Counted from the first letter of the stretch, positions 7,040 through 16,072 are shown. The stretch is 64,000 bases of DNA from APNM01 sp040361335 (GCF_040361335.1 NZ_APNM01000002.1:186001-250000); one strand, 5' to 3'. Numbers and translations: made by a program. Notes: a model not told the origin generated them from the sequence alone.

Positions 7040-8380
7040 ATGGCGCGGGGTCAGCCCAACATGGCCGGCATGCTGCCGGATGCCGGCAAGCTGACGGAGG
7101 TGCGGCAGCGCCTGCTGTTCCTGCTGGGCGCCCTGATCGTGTTCCGCATCGGCACCTTCATCCCGGTGCCCGGGATCGATCCGGAGCAGCTCGCGCGCAT
7201 GTTCGAGCAGCAGTCGGGGACCATCCTGGACCTCGGCGTGATGTTCACGGGCGGTGCGCTGGAGCGCCTGTCGATCTTCGCCCTGGGCGTGATGCCCTAC
7301 ATCTCCGCGTCGATCATCATGCAGTTGATGACGGCCACGGTGCCGACGCTCAAGGAGATGAAGAAGGAAGGCGAGGCCGGCCGCCGCAAGATCACCCAGT
7401 ACACGCGCTACGGTGCCCTGGGCCTGGCGACGTTCCAGGCGATCGGCACCGGCATCGCGCTATGGAATCAGGGGATCGCCCTGCCGGGGCTGACGCAGTA
7501 CGGCTTCATCTTCACCACGGCGATCTGTCTCGCGACCGGCGCCATGTTCCTGATGTGGCTGGGCGAGCAGGTGACCGAGCGCGGGATCGGCAACGGTATC
7601 TCGATGCTGATCTTCGCCAGTATCGTCTCCGGGCTGCCTTCCGCCCTGGGCGGCACGCTGGACCTGGTGCGCACCGGCGAGATGAATCCCGTGACCGCGG
7701 TCGCGATGCTGCTGGGCGCGCTGGCGGTGACCGGCTTCGTGGTCTTCGTCGAGCGGGCGCAGCGCCGGATACCGGTGCATCACGCCCAGCGCCAGCGCGG
7801 TCGCCGTATGTACTCGGCACAGACCCAGCATCTGCCGTTGAAGCTGAACATGTCGGGCGTGATCCCGCCGATCTTCGCGTCCAGCATCATCCTGTTCCCC
7901 GCGACCCTGATCCGGTTCCTGGGCGAGGGCGGCACGGTCGCGAACTGGGTGGCCAACGCGATCTCGCCGGGGCAGCCGCTGTATGTGCTGTTCTACTCGC
8001 TCATGATCGTCTTCTTCTGCTTCTTCTACACCGCGCTGGTGTTCGATTCGCGGGAAACGGCCGAGAACCTGAAGAAGTCGGGTGCCTTCATCCCCGGCGT
8101 GCGGCCCGGCATGCAGACCGCGAACTACATCGACACGGTGCTGACGCGGCTGACCGTGGCCGGCGCCGCCTACGTCACGGCCGTGTGCCTGCTGCCCGAG
8201 ATACTGATCCTGCAGTACAACGTGCCGTTCTACTTCGGCGGCACCTCGCTGCTGATCATCGTGGTCGTCGTGATGGACTTCATGTCCCAGCTACAGGCGC
8301 ATCTGATGTCGCATCAGTACGAAGGGCTGATGAAGAAGGCGAACCTGAAGTCCCACGGCAAGGCCGGGATGCTGCGTTAA
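7040..8380 (+). CDS. secY: Preprotein translocase channel subunit SecY
   Basis: A 446-residue inner-membrane protein that forms the Sec channel with SecE and SecG. Ten hydrophobic segments can be followed; conserved parts include the plug region IPVPGIDPEQLARMFEQ, GVMPYISASIIMQLMT in TM2, LGEQVTERGIGNGISMLIF, and the cytosolic loop with QRRIPVHHAQR and GVIPPIFASSIIL. Position at the end of the spc operon, before rpmJ, is canonical. Confidence 0.97.
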   Translation: MARGQPNMAGMLPDAGKLTEVRQRLLFLLGALIVFRIGTFIPVPGIDPEQLARMFEQQSGTILDLGVMFTGGALERLSIFALGVMPYISASIIMQLMTATVPTLKEMKKEGEAGRRKITQYTRYGALGLATFQAIGTGIALWNQGIALPGLTQYGFIFTTAICLATGAMFLMWLGEQVTERGIGNGISMLIFASIVSGLPSALGGTLDLVRTGEMNPVTAVAMLLGALAVTGFVVFVERAQRRIPVHHAQRQRGRRMYSAQTQHLPLKLNMSGVIPPIFASSIILFPATLIRFLGEGGTVANWVANAISPGQPLYVLFYSLMIVFFCFFYTALVFDSRETAENLKKSGAFIPGVRPGMQTANYIDTVLTRLTVAGAAYVTAVCLLPEILILQYNVPFYFGGTSLLIIVVVVMDFMSQLQAHLMSHQYEGLMKKANLKSHGKAGMLR

Positions 8381-8384
8381 GCAT

Positions 8385-8452
8385 GTGATTGGTGACTGGT
8401 GATTGGTGATTCGTGGGCTTGCCAATCACGGATCACGGATCACGAATCACGG
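8385..8452. repeat. Heptamer hairpin, 4+4 units, between secY and rpmJ
   Basis: Four 7-bp units starting GTGATTG-GTGACTG (8385-8412), a 10-nt loop, then four units of the type CAATCAC/GGATCAC (8423-8450). It has the same architecture and unit sequence as the element at 5680, but a shorter loop. It ends 13 nt before the rpmJ start, leaving GGAG at 8451-8454 as the likely ribosome-binding site. Confidence 0.92.
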
Positions 8453-8464
8453 AGTTTTTAGGAA

Positions 8465-8581
8465 ATGAAAGTCAGAGCATCGGTCAAGAAGATTTGCCGC
8501 AACTGCAAGGTGGTGCGTCGTCATGGCGTGGTCATGGTGATCTGTTCCACCGATCCGCGGCACAAGCAGCGCCAGGGCTAG
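8465..8581 (+). CDS. rpmJ: 50S ribosomal protein L36
   Basis: A 38-residue protein read directly from the sequence: MKVRASVKKICRNCKVVRRH and on to a stop at 8579-8581. It is the zinc-ribbon form, with Cys at 11, 14 and 27 and His at 33. Length fits the standard 37-38 residues. It closes the spc operon; the alpha operon promoter follows at once. Confidence 0.96.
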   Translation: MKVRASVKKICRNCKVVRRHGVVMVICSTDPRHKQRQG

Positions 8582-8603
8582 ACACGGGTCTGGCCGATTG
8601 GCA

Positions 8604-8632
8604 TTGATTTTGACGTGCGCGGACGGTATATT
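8604..8632 (+). promoter_or_regulatory. Probable sigma-70 promoter of the alpha operon
   Basis: TTGATT (8604-8609) and TATATT (8627-8632) are separated by 17 nt, about 100 nt before rpsM and in the only sizeable gap between spc and alpha genes. E. coli also has an alpha promoter here. The leader to 8730 could hold an S4-dependent control structure; none is obvious by eye. Confidence 0.6.
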
Positions 8633-8730
8633 GGCCGGCTTTTCGGGCGGTTTTCCTCCCGTTTCCGCCGGTCACCGGTAGCGACACTGATTCTTTAATC
8701 TAGGGAATCCCTGACGGGGAGAACGTTCGA

Positions 8731-9087
8731 ATGGCGCGAATCGCTGGAGTCAATCTCCCGATCAACAAGCATGCCGCGGTCGCACTGACCGCGCTGTACG
8801 GCGTGGGCCCGACCCGGGCGGCCAGCATCTGCGAGGCCGCCAGCGTGGCGCCCGACACCCGCATCAAGGACCTCACCGAGGGCGAGGTCGAGGCGCTGCG
8901 GGCCGAAGTGGGCAAGTACACGATCGAGGGCGACCTGCGGCGCGAGGTGTCGATGAACATCAAGCGGCTGATGGACCTCGGCTGCTATCGCGGGCTGCGC
9001 CACCGGCGCGGTCTTCCGGTGCGGGGACAGCGGACCCGGACCAACGCGCGCACCCGCAAGGGGCCGCGCCGGCCGATCCGCCGCTAG
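8731..9087 (+). CDS. rpsM: 30S ribosomal protein S13
   Basis: A 118-residue protein with MARIAGVNLPINKHAAVALTALYGVG and the basic end RGQRTRTNARTRKGPRRPIRR, which contacts the P-site tRNA. First gene of the alpha operon. Preceded by a 149-nt leader with a sigma-70-like promoter and GGGGAG as ribosome-binding site. Confidence 0.97.
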   Translation: MARIAGVNLPINKHAAVALTALYGVGPTRAASICEAASVAPDTRIKDLTEGEVEALRAEVGKYTIEGDLRREVSMNIKRLMDLGCYRGLRHRRGLPVRGQRTRTNARTRKGPRRPIRR

Positions 9088-9163
9088 GGCGTACGCTCTC
9101 CCCGGCGCATAACAGGCAACCGGCCGCCACGGCGGCTTCCACCGAAGATAGACGGACACGATT

Positions 9164-9565
9164 ATGGCGACAGCCACCGGCAGTAGCACCCGATCCCGCA
9201 AGGCGAAGGCCAAGCGCAACGTCGCGGACGGCATCGCGCACGTCTACGCGACCTTCAACAACACGGTCATCACCATCTCGGACCGGCAGGGCAACGTCTT
9301 GTCCTGGGCCACGTCCGGGAGCAGCGGGTTCAAGGGGTCGCGCAAGAGCACCCCGTTCGCGGCGCAGGTCGCGGCGGAGCGTGCCGGACAGGCGGCCGCC
9401 GAGTACGGCGTCAAGAATCTCGAGGTACGCGTCAAGGGCCCCGGCCCGGGGCGCGAAGCCGCCGTCCGTTCGTTGAACGGCGCGGGTTTCAAGGTCACCA
9501 GCATCATCGATGTGACGCCGATCCCGCACAATGGCTGCCGGCCGCCTAAAAAGCGCCGCGTTTAA
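9164..9565 (+). CDS. rpsK: 30S ribosomal protein S11
   Basis: A 133-residue platform protein. Conserved blocks are VADGIAHVYATFNNTVITISDRQGN, GFKGSRKSTPFAAQ and the end IDVTPIPHNGCRPPKKRRV. The first ~14 residues (Ser/Thr/Lys/Arg-rich) are a variable extension. It lies 76 nt after rpsM. Confidence 0.97.
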   Translation: MATATGSSTRSRKAKAKRNVADGIAHVYATFNNTVITISDRQGNVLSWATSGSSGFKGSRKSTPFAAQVAAERAGQAAAEYGVKNLEVRVKGPGPGREAAVRSLNGAGFKVTSIIDVTPIPHNGCRPPKKRRV

Positions 9566-9586
9566 CAGGACAGGATTCGATCGACT

Positions 9587-10210
9587 ATGGCCAAGTACAC
9601 CGGTCCCAAGTGCAAGCAGGCCCGCCGCGCCGGAACGGACTTGTTCCTGAAGGCGCGCGGACGTTCGCTGGAAGGCAAGTGCAAGCTGGATACGCCGCCG
9701 GGCGCCCAGGGCCCGCAGCGCCGCCAGCGCCTGTCCGACTATGCCCTGCAGCTGCGTGAAAAGCAGAAGCTGCGGCATATGTACGGCGTGCTGGAGCGTC
9801 AGTTCCGGAACTATTACAAGAAGGCGTCCAAGTCCAAGGGCGCCACGGGTACCACGCTGCTGCAGTTGCTGGAGCGCCGGCTCGACAACGTCGTGTACCG
9901 GATGGGCTTCGCCAGCACGCGCGCCGAGGCGCGTCAGCTCGTCAGCCACAAGGCGGTGGCGGTCAACGGCTATCCGGTGAACGTGCCCTCCTACCAAGTG
10001 TCCGAGGGCGATGTGATCGAGATCCGTGAAAAGGCCAAGCACCAGTCGCGGATCCGGACCGCGGTCGAGGTCGCCACCCAGCTTGGTATCGGCGAGTGGC
10101 TCGAGGTCGACGACAAGAAGCTGCAAGGCACCTTCAAGACGGTGCCGGATCGGGATCAGATCCTGCAGGACATCAACGAGAGCCTGGTCGTCGAGCTCTA
10201 CTCCAAGTAA
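9587..10210 (+). CDS. rpsD: 30S ribosomal protein S4
   Basis: A 207-residue primary 16S rRNA binder and, in E. coli, the translational repressor of the alpha operon. It has the S4 domain (LERRLDNVVYRMGFASTRAEARQLVSHKAVAVNG, residues ~95-130) and the end RDQILQDINESLVVELYSK. The zinc-binding Cys set of some S4 proteins is absent. Spaced 21 nt from rpsK. Confidence 0.97.
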   Translation: MAKYTGPKCKQARRAGTDLFLKARGRSLEGKCKLDTPPGAQGPQRRQRLSDYALQLREKQKLRHMYGVLERQFRNYYKKASKSKGATGTTLLQLLERRLDNVVYRMGFASTRAEARQLVSHKAVAVNGYPVNVPSYQVSEGDVIEIREKAKHQSRIRTAVEVATQLGIGEWLEVDDKKLQGTFKTVPDRDQILQDINESLVVELYSK

Positions 10211-10243
10211 ACACCGCCGCCATCCGCGAGAGGTCCCAACGAC

Positions 10244-11248
10244 ATGCAGTCAGCTGCCAATCAATTGCTCAAGCCGCGCCTGGTCGAGGTCGAGCAGGTC
10301 AACGAGCGCCGCGCCAAGGTGGCGCTGGAGCCGCTCGAGCGCGGCTACGGCCACACGCTGGGCAACGCCCTGCGTCGCATCCTGCTGTCCTCGATCCCGG
10401 GCGCCGCGATCACCGAGGTCGGCATTGAAGGCGTCCTGCACGAGTACTCGACCGTCGAGGGCATGCAGGAGGACGTGATCGACGTCCTGCTCAACCTCAA
10501 GGGCGTGTCGGTGCGCATGCACAGCCGCGAAGAGGCCGAACTGCATCTGCAGAAGTCCGGCAAGGGAGTGGTCACGGCCGCCGACATCACCACGGACCAC
10601 GACGTCGAAATCGTGAATCCGGACCACGTGATCGCGCACCTGACCTCGGGCGAGCTCAAGATGAGCATCAAGGTCAAGCGCGGGCGCGGCTACCAGCCGG
10701 CCCAGAGCAAGGCCGAGCCCGGCGAAGAGGATACGGGCGCGAGCGAGATCGGCGCCCTGCGCCTGGACGCCTCCTTCAGCCCGATCCGCCGCGTCAGCTA
10801 CAGTGTCGATCGCGCGCGCGTCGAGCAGCGCACCGACCTGGACAAGCTGGTCCTGGACATCGAGACCAACGGTAGCATCGAGCCCGCCGAGGCGGTGCGT
10901 ACCGCGGCCGGCATCCTGCACGACCAGCTCTCGGTCTTCGTCGACCTGGAAGCGCAGGAAGACACGGGTCGCGGCGGCGACGTGGAGGAGGTCAATCCGA
11001 TCCTGCTCAAGCCGATCGACGAGCTGGACCTGACCGTGCGCTCCACGAACTGCCTGAAGGCGGAGAATATCCACTTCGTCGGCGACCTGGTGCAGCGCAC
11101 CGAGACCGAGCTGATGAAGACGCCCAACCTGGGCAAGAAGTCGCTGACCGAAATCAGCGAAGTGCTCGCCGAGCACGGCCTGCAACTGGGGATGACCCTG
11201 GAAGACTGGCCGCCGGCGGAGCTCGAGAACGCCACCACGACTTCCTGA
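10244..11248 (+). CDS. rpoA: RNA polymerase alpha subunit
   Basis: A 334-residue protein. The N-terminal assembly domain (to about residue 235) contains LERGYGHTLGNALRRILLSSIPGAAITEV; the C-terminal domain (from about 250) has the helix-hairpin-helix region LDLTVRSTNCLKAENIHFVGDLV that binds UP elements and activators. An acidic stretch SKAEPGEEDTGASEIGA is a lineage-variable loop. Usual place between rpsD and rplQ. Confidence 0.97.
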   Translation: MQSAANQLLKPRLVEVEQVNERRAKVALEPLERGYGHTLGNALRRILLSSIPGAAITEVGIEGVLHEYSTVEGMQEDVIDVLLNLKGVSVRMHSREEAELHLQKSGKGVVTAADITTDHDVEIVNPDHVIAHLTSGELKMSIKVKRGRGYQPAQSKAEPGEEDTGASEIGALRLDASFSPIRRVSYSVDRARVEQRTDLDKLVLDIETNGSIEPAEAVRTAAGILHDQLSVFVDLEAQEDTGRGGDVEEVNPILLKPIDELDLTVRSTNCLKAENIHFVGDLVQRTETELMKTPNLGKKSLTEISEVLAEHGLQLGMTLEDWPPAELENATTTS

Positions 11249-11260
11249 GGAGAGCGGAGC

Positions 11261-11674
11261 ATGCGTCACCGCAAGAGCGGCACTAACCTGGGGCGTGATG
11301 CCAGTCACCGCCGCGCCATGCTGCGGAATCTCTCGGCGTCCCTGTTCAAGCACGAGCTGATCCGGACCACCTTGCCCAAGGCCAAGGAACTGCGCCGTGT
11401 CGCGGAGCCGCTGATCACGCTGTCGAAAGAGGACAGCGTCGCCAACCGTCGGCTGGCCTTCTCGCGCCTGCGCGACAAGGAGGCGGTGGGTAAGCTCTTC
11501 GCCGATCTCGGGCCCCGCTACGCGCATCGGCCCGGCGGCTACCTGCGTATCCTCAAGTGCGGCTTCCGGCCCGGCGACTCCGCGCCCATGGCGTATGTCG
11601 AGCTGGTCGACCGGCCCGACCCCGAGACCGAGACCGAGGGCGAGGGCACAAGCGCGGCGACCGCCGAGGCCTGA
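11261..11674 (+). CDS. rplQ: 50S ribosomal protein L17
   Basis: A 137-residue protein starting MRHRKSGTNLGRDASHRRAMLRNL, diagnostic of L17, with LRILKCGFRPGDSAPMAYVELVDR at the end. An acidic Thr/Glu tail (PETETEGEGTSAATAEA) exceeds the E. coli protein. Last gene of the alpha operon, followed by a strong terminator. Confidence 0.97.
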   Translation: MRHRKSGTNLGRDASHRRAMLRNLSASLFKHELIRTTLPKAKELRRVAEPLITLSKEDSVANRRLAFSRLRDKEAVGKLFADLGPRYAHRPGGYLRILKCGFRPGDSAPMAYVELVDRPDPETETEGEGTSAATAEA

Positions 11675-11700
11675 CACGCCGGGCATGTTCCGGAAGTCAG

Positions 11701-11727
11701 AAAGGCCGGCCCAGTGCCGGCCTTTTT
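11701..11727 (+). terminator. Rho-independent terminator after rplQ
   Basis: Stem AAAGGCCGGC (11701-11710), loop CCAGT, stem GCCGGCCTTT (11716-11725), running into a five-T tract. It ends the alpha operon 27 nt after rplQ. Confidence 0.93.
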
Positions 11728-11784
11728 GTTGCGCGTCGACGCCATTGTCGCGACATTCCAAACTTGCATATCCGGGGGTATCTG

Positions 11785-12843
11785 GTGACTATCCGCTATC
11801 GCACCGTTTTCGTCCTGCTGACGCTCCTCGCGGCCGGTCAGGCGAGCGCCGACACGCTTTATCTGCGCGACGGCAGTGTCGTCAACGGTTCGCTCCTGAC
11901 CCTGCGGGACGGCATTTATCGTTTCGACACCAAGTTCGCCGGCGAACTGGAGATTCCGCAGAAGCAGGTCACGGGTGTGCGGACCGACGAGCCCCATACC
12001 GTCGTACTCGACGGCGGCGACGAGCTCGGCGTGCGACTGGCGTATGACGAGACCGGGGGGCAACGCCTGGTCAGCGAGCGATTCGGCACGCGCGAGCTGA
12101 TGCCCGCCGATATCGCGGGCGTCCGCGACCTGGGTGCCCCGGACCCCGCTTTGGTCGAGGCGCGTGAACGGTTGTCGCGCGATCCCTGGTCGGGTCGCAT
12201 GGCGTTCGGGCTTTCCGGCTCCTCCGGCAACACCGACAGCCGGAGCATCAATTTCCGGGCCGAAGCGCTGCGGGAAACCAACGGCGATCGCCTGAGCCTG
12301 TCGCTGCGCACCCTGCGCCAGCGGGACGACGGCGAGCAGACCGAGAACGAAACCATCGCCAAGGCCCGACTCGAACGCGATTTCACCCGGCGCTTTTTCC
12401 TGTTCGGGCAGACCGAGATCGAGAAGGACGAATTCGAGAACATCGACCTGCGGTTCCGGGCCACGCTCGGTCCGGGTTACTTCTTCATCCGCGAGAAGAA
12501 CCACACCTTCAAGGGCCGTCTCGGTCTGGGCTACGAGCACGAGGCCTACGACGACGGTGGCAACGATTCCAGCATCGTCATGACCTTCGGCTGGGACTAC
12601 CTGCGCGTGCTCACGGACTGGTTCCGGTTCACCCACGAACTGACCGTGATCCCGCAGGTGGACGATGAGCCCAGCGAGAATTTCCGTATCGATTCGTTGT
12701 TGGGCGGCGAACTGCCGCTGGGCACCGGCTCGCTGTGGAAGGTGCGTGCCGAGTACGGGCATCAATACGACAACAACCCCGAGCCCGGCGTCGACGAGCT
12801 GGATACGACCTATCTCCTCAGCATCGTCCGCGACTTCGAATAA
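11785..12843 (+). CDS. DUF481 family outer-membrane protein (YdiY-like)
   Basis: Read from GTG 11785, preceded by CCGGGGG, giving 352 residues with a signal peptide (VTIRYRTVFVLLTLLAAGQASA). The first third has DTLYLRDGSVVNGSLLTLRDG, the short beta repeat often found in front of DUF481. The rest (from about residue 135) is a DUF481 beta-barrel: SGSSGNTDSRSINFRAEALRE, strands of alternating polar/hydrophobic residues and a C-terminal aromatic residue (VRDFE). Such proteins resemble E. coli YdiY, of unknown or salt/acid-related role. It stands alone between the alpha terminator and the DUF1302 genes. Confidence 0.82.
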   Translation: MTIRYRTVFVLLTLLAAGQASADTLYLRDGSVVNGSLLTLRDGIYRFDTKFAGELEIPQKQVTGVRTDEPHTVVLDGGDELGVRLAYDETGGQRLVSERFGTRELMPADIAGVRDLGAPDPALVEARERLSRDPWSGRMAFGLSGSSGNTDSRSINFRAEALRETNGDRLSLSLRTLRQRDDGEQTENETIAKARLERDFTRRFFLFGQTEIEKDEFENIDLRFRATLGPGYFFIREKNHTFKGRLGLGYEHEAYDDGGNDSSIVMTFGWDYLRVLTDWFRFTHELTVIPQVDDEPSENFRIDSLLGGELPLGTGSLWKVRAEYGHQYDNNPEPGVDELDTTYLLSIVRDFE

Positions 12844-12874
12844 CCCGCCGGATCGTCCCCGCGGCACCGCCGTG

Positions 12875-12895
12875 ACCGGGCCTTCAAGGCCCGGT
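12875..12895 (+). terminator. Possible weak terminator hairpin after the DUF481 gene
   Basis: A perfect palindrome ACCGGGCCTT-C-AAGGCCCGGT lies 31 nt after the stop. No T-run follows, so termination here is uncertain; it could also protect the mRNA 3' end. Confidence 0.45.
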
Positions 12896-12918
12896 TGCGG
12901 AATATTGCCATTCCTGTT

Positions 12919-12941
12919 GTAAGATAATTCGTACATAACGA
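12919..12941 (+). promoter_or_regulatory. Conserved upstream motif of DUF1302 gene 1
   Basis: The 23-nt motif GTAAGAT-A-ATTCGTACATAA-CGA lies 136 nt before the first DUF1302 start. An almost identical block (one substitution, one inserted A) precedes the second DUF1302 gene at 15912. The surrounding non-coding sequence is not similarly conserved, so it is probably a promoter element or regulator site. Confidence 0.55.
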
Positions 12942-13076
12942 GATATCGTCGGCACGCGCCGATGGTTGCGAGAAAGGCGGGGCGCATACGGATCGGTCCG
13001 TGAGGGCCCCGGAGGGGAATCGGTCGGGGTCGTGCAGGGACCGTGCGTTCCCGACACGGGCAAGAGGGGGAGCCCG

Positions 13077-15818
13077 ATGCGGGGGAAGAGGTACGCGCGT
13101 ATCCGTATCCGTGTCCTGGCGTTGGCCGGATGCGTGGCACTATCGAGCTACGCGCCCGATAGCCGGGCGTTGCAATTCGAGTCGGACTGGTTCGGCGGGA
13201 TAAGCGGCACGCTCAACACCAGCCTGTCGCTGGGGGCACAGTGGCGGCTGCAGGACCGCGATCCGGGCCTGATCGGCAAGGCCAACCTCGATCCGGATCT
13301 CTGTCCCTCCGCCTGCCAGCCGCACGCCTCGACCGCGCCCGGCGACGTCGACGGGCGCGTTCAGCTAGGTCTGGAAGGCGAAGGCAACGCCGTCAACCAG
13401 ATCGGTGTCGACGCGCCGGGCGCCGCCAGCGTCAACCACGACGACGGCAATCTCAATTTCGACCAGTATGAAATCACCCAGGCGCCGTTCCAGATCACCC
13501 AGGACCTGGAGCTGAACTTCGGCGAAGTCGGACCGGTCGGCGACGTCACCTTCTTCGGCCGCTACAACGCCTTCCACGATTTCGCCAACCACGGCCGCGA
13601 CATCTACCATCCCGGTTTCTACACGGAAGCCGACCGCGCCCGGGACGACGCGTGCCGTGACGCCGATCCGAGCACGTCCTGTGTCTATGCGGACGATCCC
13701 ACGGCGCCGAGTTTCGGCTTCCCGACCGTGGGCACGGCCAAGTTCGAACCGGCCGACGACCGCTACGACGAGCTGCTCGGCCGCGATCTCGACATCCTGG
13801 ATTTCTACGTCGCGGGCTACGTGCCGGTGCCCTTCCTGGGCAACGACGCCAAGGTCACGATCGGCGAGCAGACCATCAACTGGGGCGAATCCACGCTGCT
13901 GGTGATCAACTCGCTGAATACCATCAACCCGCCGAACGTGAACGCCCTGTTCCGGCCGGCGTTCCTGGAGCTGGCGACAGTGTTCGAGCCGGTGGGGGCG
14001 ATCCGGGCGAGCATGCCGCTGACGCTCAACACCAGCTTCGAGATGTTCTACCAGTACGACTGGGAGAAGGTGGAGATACCGCCGCGCGGCGGTTTCCTGT
14101 CGTTCCAGGATGTCACGCTCGGCGGCGACGACGACATCGTCAATCCGGGCTTCGGCCAGGTCGGCGACGACCGCGACGGCAATGCGCGACTGGAGCAGCA
14201 ATTACTCACCGCGGTCGCCGACGTCGCCGGCGATATCCGCGTGCGCGAACGCGATGCTTCCGAGGGCGGACAGTACGGTTTCGCCTATACCTGGTACCTT
14301 CCGACGTTCAACAACGGCACCGAGTTGCGTTTCTACTACGCCAACTACCACAGCCGGCTGCCGTATCTCTCGGCCTATGCCGGCAACGAGTCCTGTCTCC
14401 AGGCGGCGCCCACCGGCAACACCAGCATCGACACCCAGAACCTGACCAACGCCTGCCCGAACGCCGATTTCGCGCATTTCTTCGGCGCCGTGGGCGAGCA
14501 TCAGGGCGGCGCCCAGGGGGCCCAGGCGGCCACCGCGCTGGGCGAGGCACTCAATGCCGCGGAGCTGGACCAGGCCATCGGCGAGAGCGGGGCGGGGATC
14601 CCTTGCCCCGCCGATGCCGAGCCCGGCACCGGCCCCTGCGCCGAACTCTACGATCTCGACAGCTTCGAGGGGTTGCTCGAATACCCCGAGGACATCAAGC
14701 TTTTCGGCATCAGCTTCAACACCAGCTTCGGCAGTATCGCGGTGCAGGGCGAGGTGGCGTACCGGCCCAACCTGCCGTTGCAGGTCGACGACGTGGACGT
14801 GGTGTTCGCGGCGGCCCAGCCGGTGGCGCCGCTGGGTTGCGCCAAGCAGAACCGCGGTCCCGATTGCGTGCCGGGCAGTTTCGACGAGCGCTACGAGATC
14901 GGCTTCCCCGCCGTCGGTGATTTGCTGCAGAGCATGGCGGATGGCGGCGATACCGTCGGCCTGGTCGGCAGCATGCTGGGCGTGGACACCGCCACCGCCG
15001 AGACCATCGTGGACGACTTCTCCGCCGCCCTGGCCGACGCCGGCCTCGATCCGGCGGTGCTCGCGGCGCAGTTCCAGGGCATGGCGATACCCGAGAACGT
15101 GATGCTGTCCGACCCGCCCGGCCGCCGGGTCGCCTTCCCGGATTACCTCACGGAATATCGCGACCGCGAGCCGGGGGATGTCGAGCCGGGCGAGTATATC
15201 CGGGGCTACGAGCGCTTCCAGGTGCTGCAATACAACCTGGGCGGCACCTACGTGATCGGGCCGGGCAACTGGATCAAGTCCAACCAGATCATCCTGCTGT
15301 TCGAGGTCGGCGCCACGCAGGTGCTCGGGTTCCCGGATCGGGACGAGTTGCAGATCGAGGGGCCCGGCACGTATACCCATGCCAGCGTCGGCAACGACGG
15401 CACCGGCGCGCCGCCGTGCCCGGACGGCGTGCAACAGGGCACGTCCGCGCAGGAGAGCGGCAACACGACCCTGTGCGGGCCGTTCCAGGCGCGCTTCAAT
15501 CCCACCCAGCAGACCGACGGCTTCGCCACGGCCTTCTCCTGGGGCTGGCGAGTGATCGGGATCATCCGCTACGAGAACGTGCTGCCGGGCATCTCGTTCC
15601 AGCCGATATTCGTGATTGCGCACGACGTCGAGGGCACGGCCCCGGGGCCGGGCGAGAACTTCCTGGAGGGGCGCCAGATGTACGTGCTCAACGTGGAGAT
15701 GCGCTATCGCCAGAACTGGAGCGTCACCGGCGGCATCACCGTCTTCCGCGGCGCCGAGCCCTACAACCTGCTGGCGGATCGGGATTTCTTCCAGCTCGGT
15801 ATCCAGTACCGGTTCTGA
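13077..15818 (+). CDS. DUF1302 family outer-membrane protein, copy 1
   Basis: ATG 13077, after GAGGGGGAGCC, gives 913 residues with a signal peptide that ends near SRALQFESDWFGGI. DUF1302 proteins are predicted outer-membrane proteins found near lipid, steroid or alkane metabolism genes; their function is not settled. Family hallmarks: FGGISGTLNTSLSLGAQWR, NHDDGNLNFDQYEI, IGEQTINWGESTLLVINSLN and the C-terminal FFQLGIQYRF, a barrel-type ending. Six or so Cys pairs (for example LCPSACQP, IPCPADAEPGTGPC) lie in variable loops, suggesting disulfides. It heads three tandem paralogues followed by YCF48-like and MMPL genes. No DUF1329 partner is in the window. Confidence 0.85.
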   Translation: MRGKRYARIRIRVLALAGCVALSSYAPDSRALQFESDWFGGISGTLNTSLSLGAQWRLQDRDPGLIGKANLDPDLCPSACQPHASTAPGDVDGRVQLGLEGEGNAVNQIGVDAPGAASVNHDDGNLNFDQYEITQAPFQITQDLELNFGEVGPVGDVTFFGRYNAFHDFANHGRDIYHPGFYTEADRARDDACRDADPSTSCVYADDPTAPSFGFPTVGTAKFEPADDRYDELLGRDLDILDFYVAGYVPVPFLGNDAKVTIGEQTINWGESTLLVINSLNTINPPNVNALFRPAFLELATVFEPVGAIRASMPLTLNTSFEMFYQYDWEKVEIPPRGGFLSFQDVTLGGDDDIVNPGFGQVGDDRDGNARLEQQLLTAVADVAGDIRVRERDASEGGQYGFAYTWYLPTFNNGTELRFYYANYHSRLPYLSAYAGNESCLQAAPTGNTSIDTQNLTNACPNADFAHFFGAVGEHQGGAQGAQAATALGEALNAAELDQAIGESGAGIPCPADAEPGTGPCAELYDLDSFEGLLEYPEDIKLFGISFNTSFGSIAVQGEVAYRPNLPLQVDDVDVVFAAAQPVAPLGCAKQNRGPDCVPGSFDERYEIGFPAVGDLLQSMADGGDTVGLVGSMLGVDTATAETIVDDFSAALADAGLDPAVLAAQFQGMAIPENVMLSDPPGRRVAFPDYLTEYRDREPGDVEPGEYIRGYERFQVLQYNLGGTYVIGPGNWIKSNQIILLFEVGATQVLGFPDRDELQIEGPGTYTHASVGNDGTGAPPCPDGVQQGTSAQESGNTTLCGPFQARFNPTQQTDGFATAFSWGWRVIGIIRYENVLPGISFQPIFVIAHDVEGTAPGPGENFLEGRQMYVLNVEMRYRQNWSVTGGITVFRGAEPYNLLADRDFFQLGIQYRF

Positions 15819-15911
15819 GGGCGAACGGCCGTCGTGCGCCGGTCGGCGTGCTTGCCATGCACGACATGGTTTGATATCAACTGGCGGCAGGCGAATGAAA
15901 AGATATTCGCC

Positions 15912-15935
15912 GTAAGATTATTCGTACATAAACGA
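15912..15935 (+). promoter_or_regulatory. Conserved upstream motif of DUF1302 gene 2
   Basis: The block GTAAGAT-T-ATTCGTACATAA-ACGA matches the motif at 12919 in all but one substitution and one inserted A. It lies 137 nt before the second DUF1302 start, the same distance as for gene 1, which supports a transcriptional role and a separate promoter for each copy. Confidence 0.55.
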
Positions 15936-16072
15936 TTCGCCGGTCCGTTACCGGTCGGGTGTGGGGGCAGCGGGCGTATTCCCCGCCGTTCCCCGCCATT
16001 GCGAGAGCGAGCGCGACGTTTTCGGGGAGCGCGCGAGCAGCCCGGCCAGGGCCTAGGGAGGAGGAGAATCCC

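Noticed and set aside
8610..8632. TTGACG at 8610 as -35 for TATATT at 8627
   Set aside because: Spacing is only 11 nt; TTGATT at 8604 with 17 nt fits.
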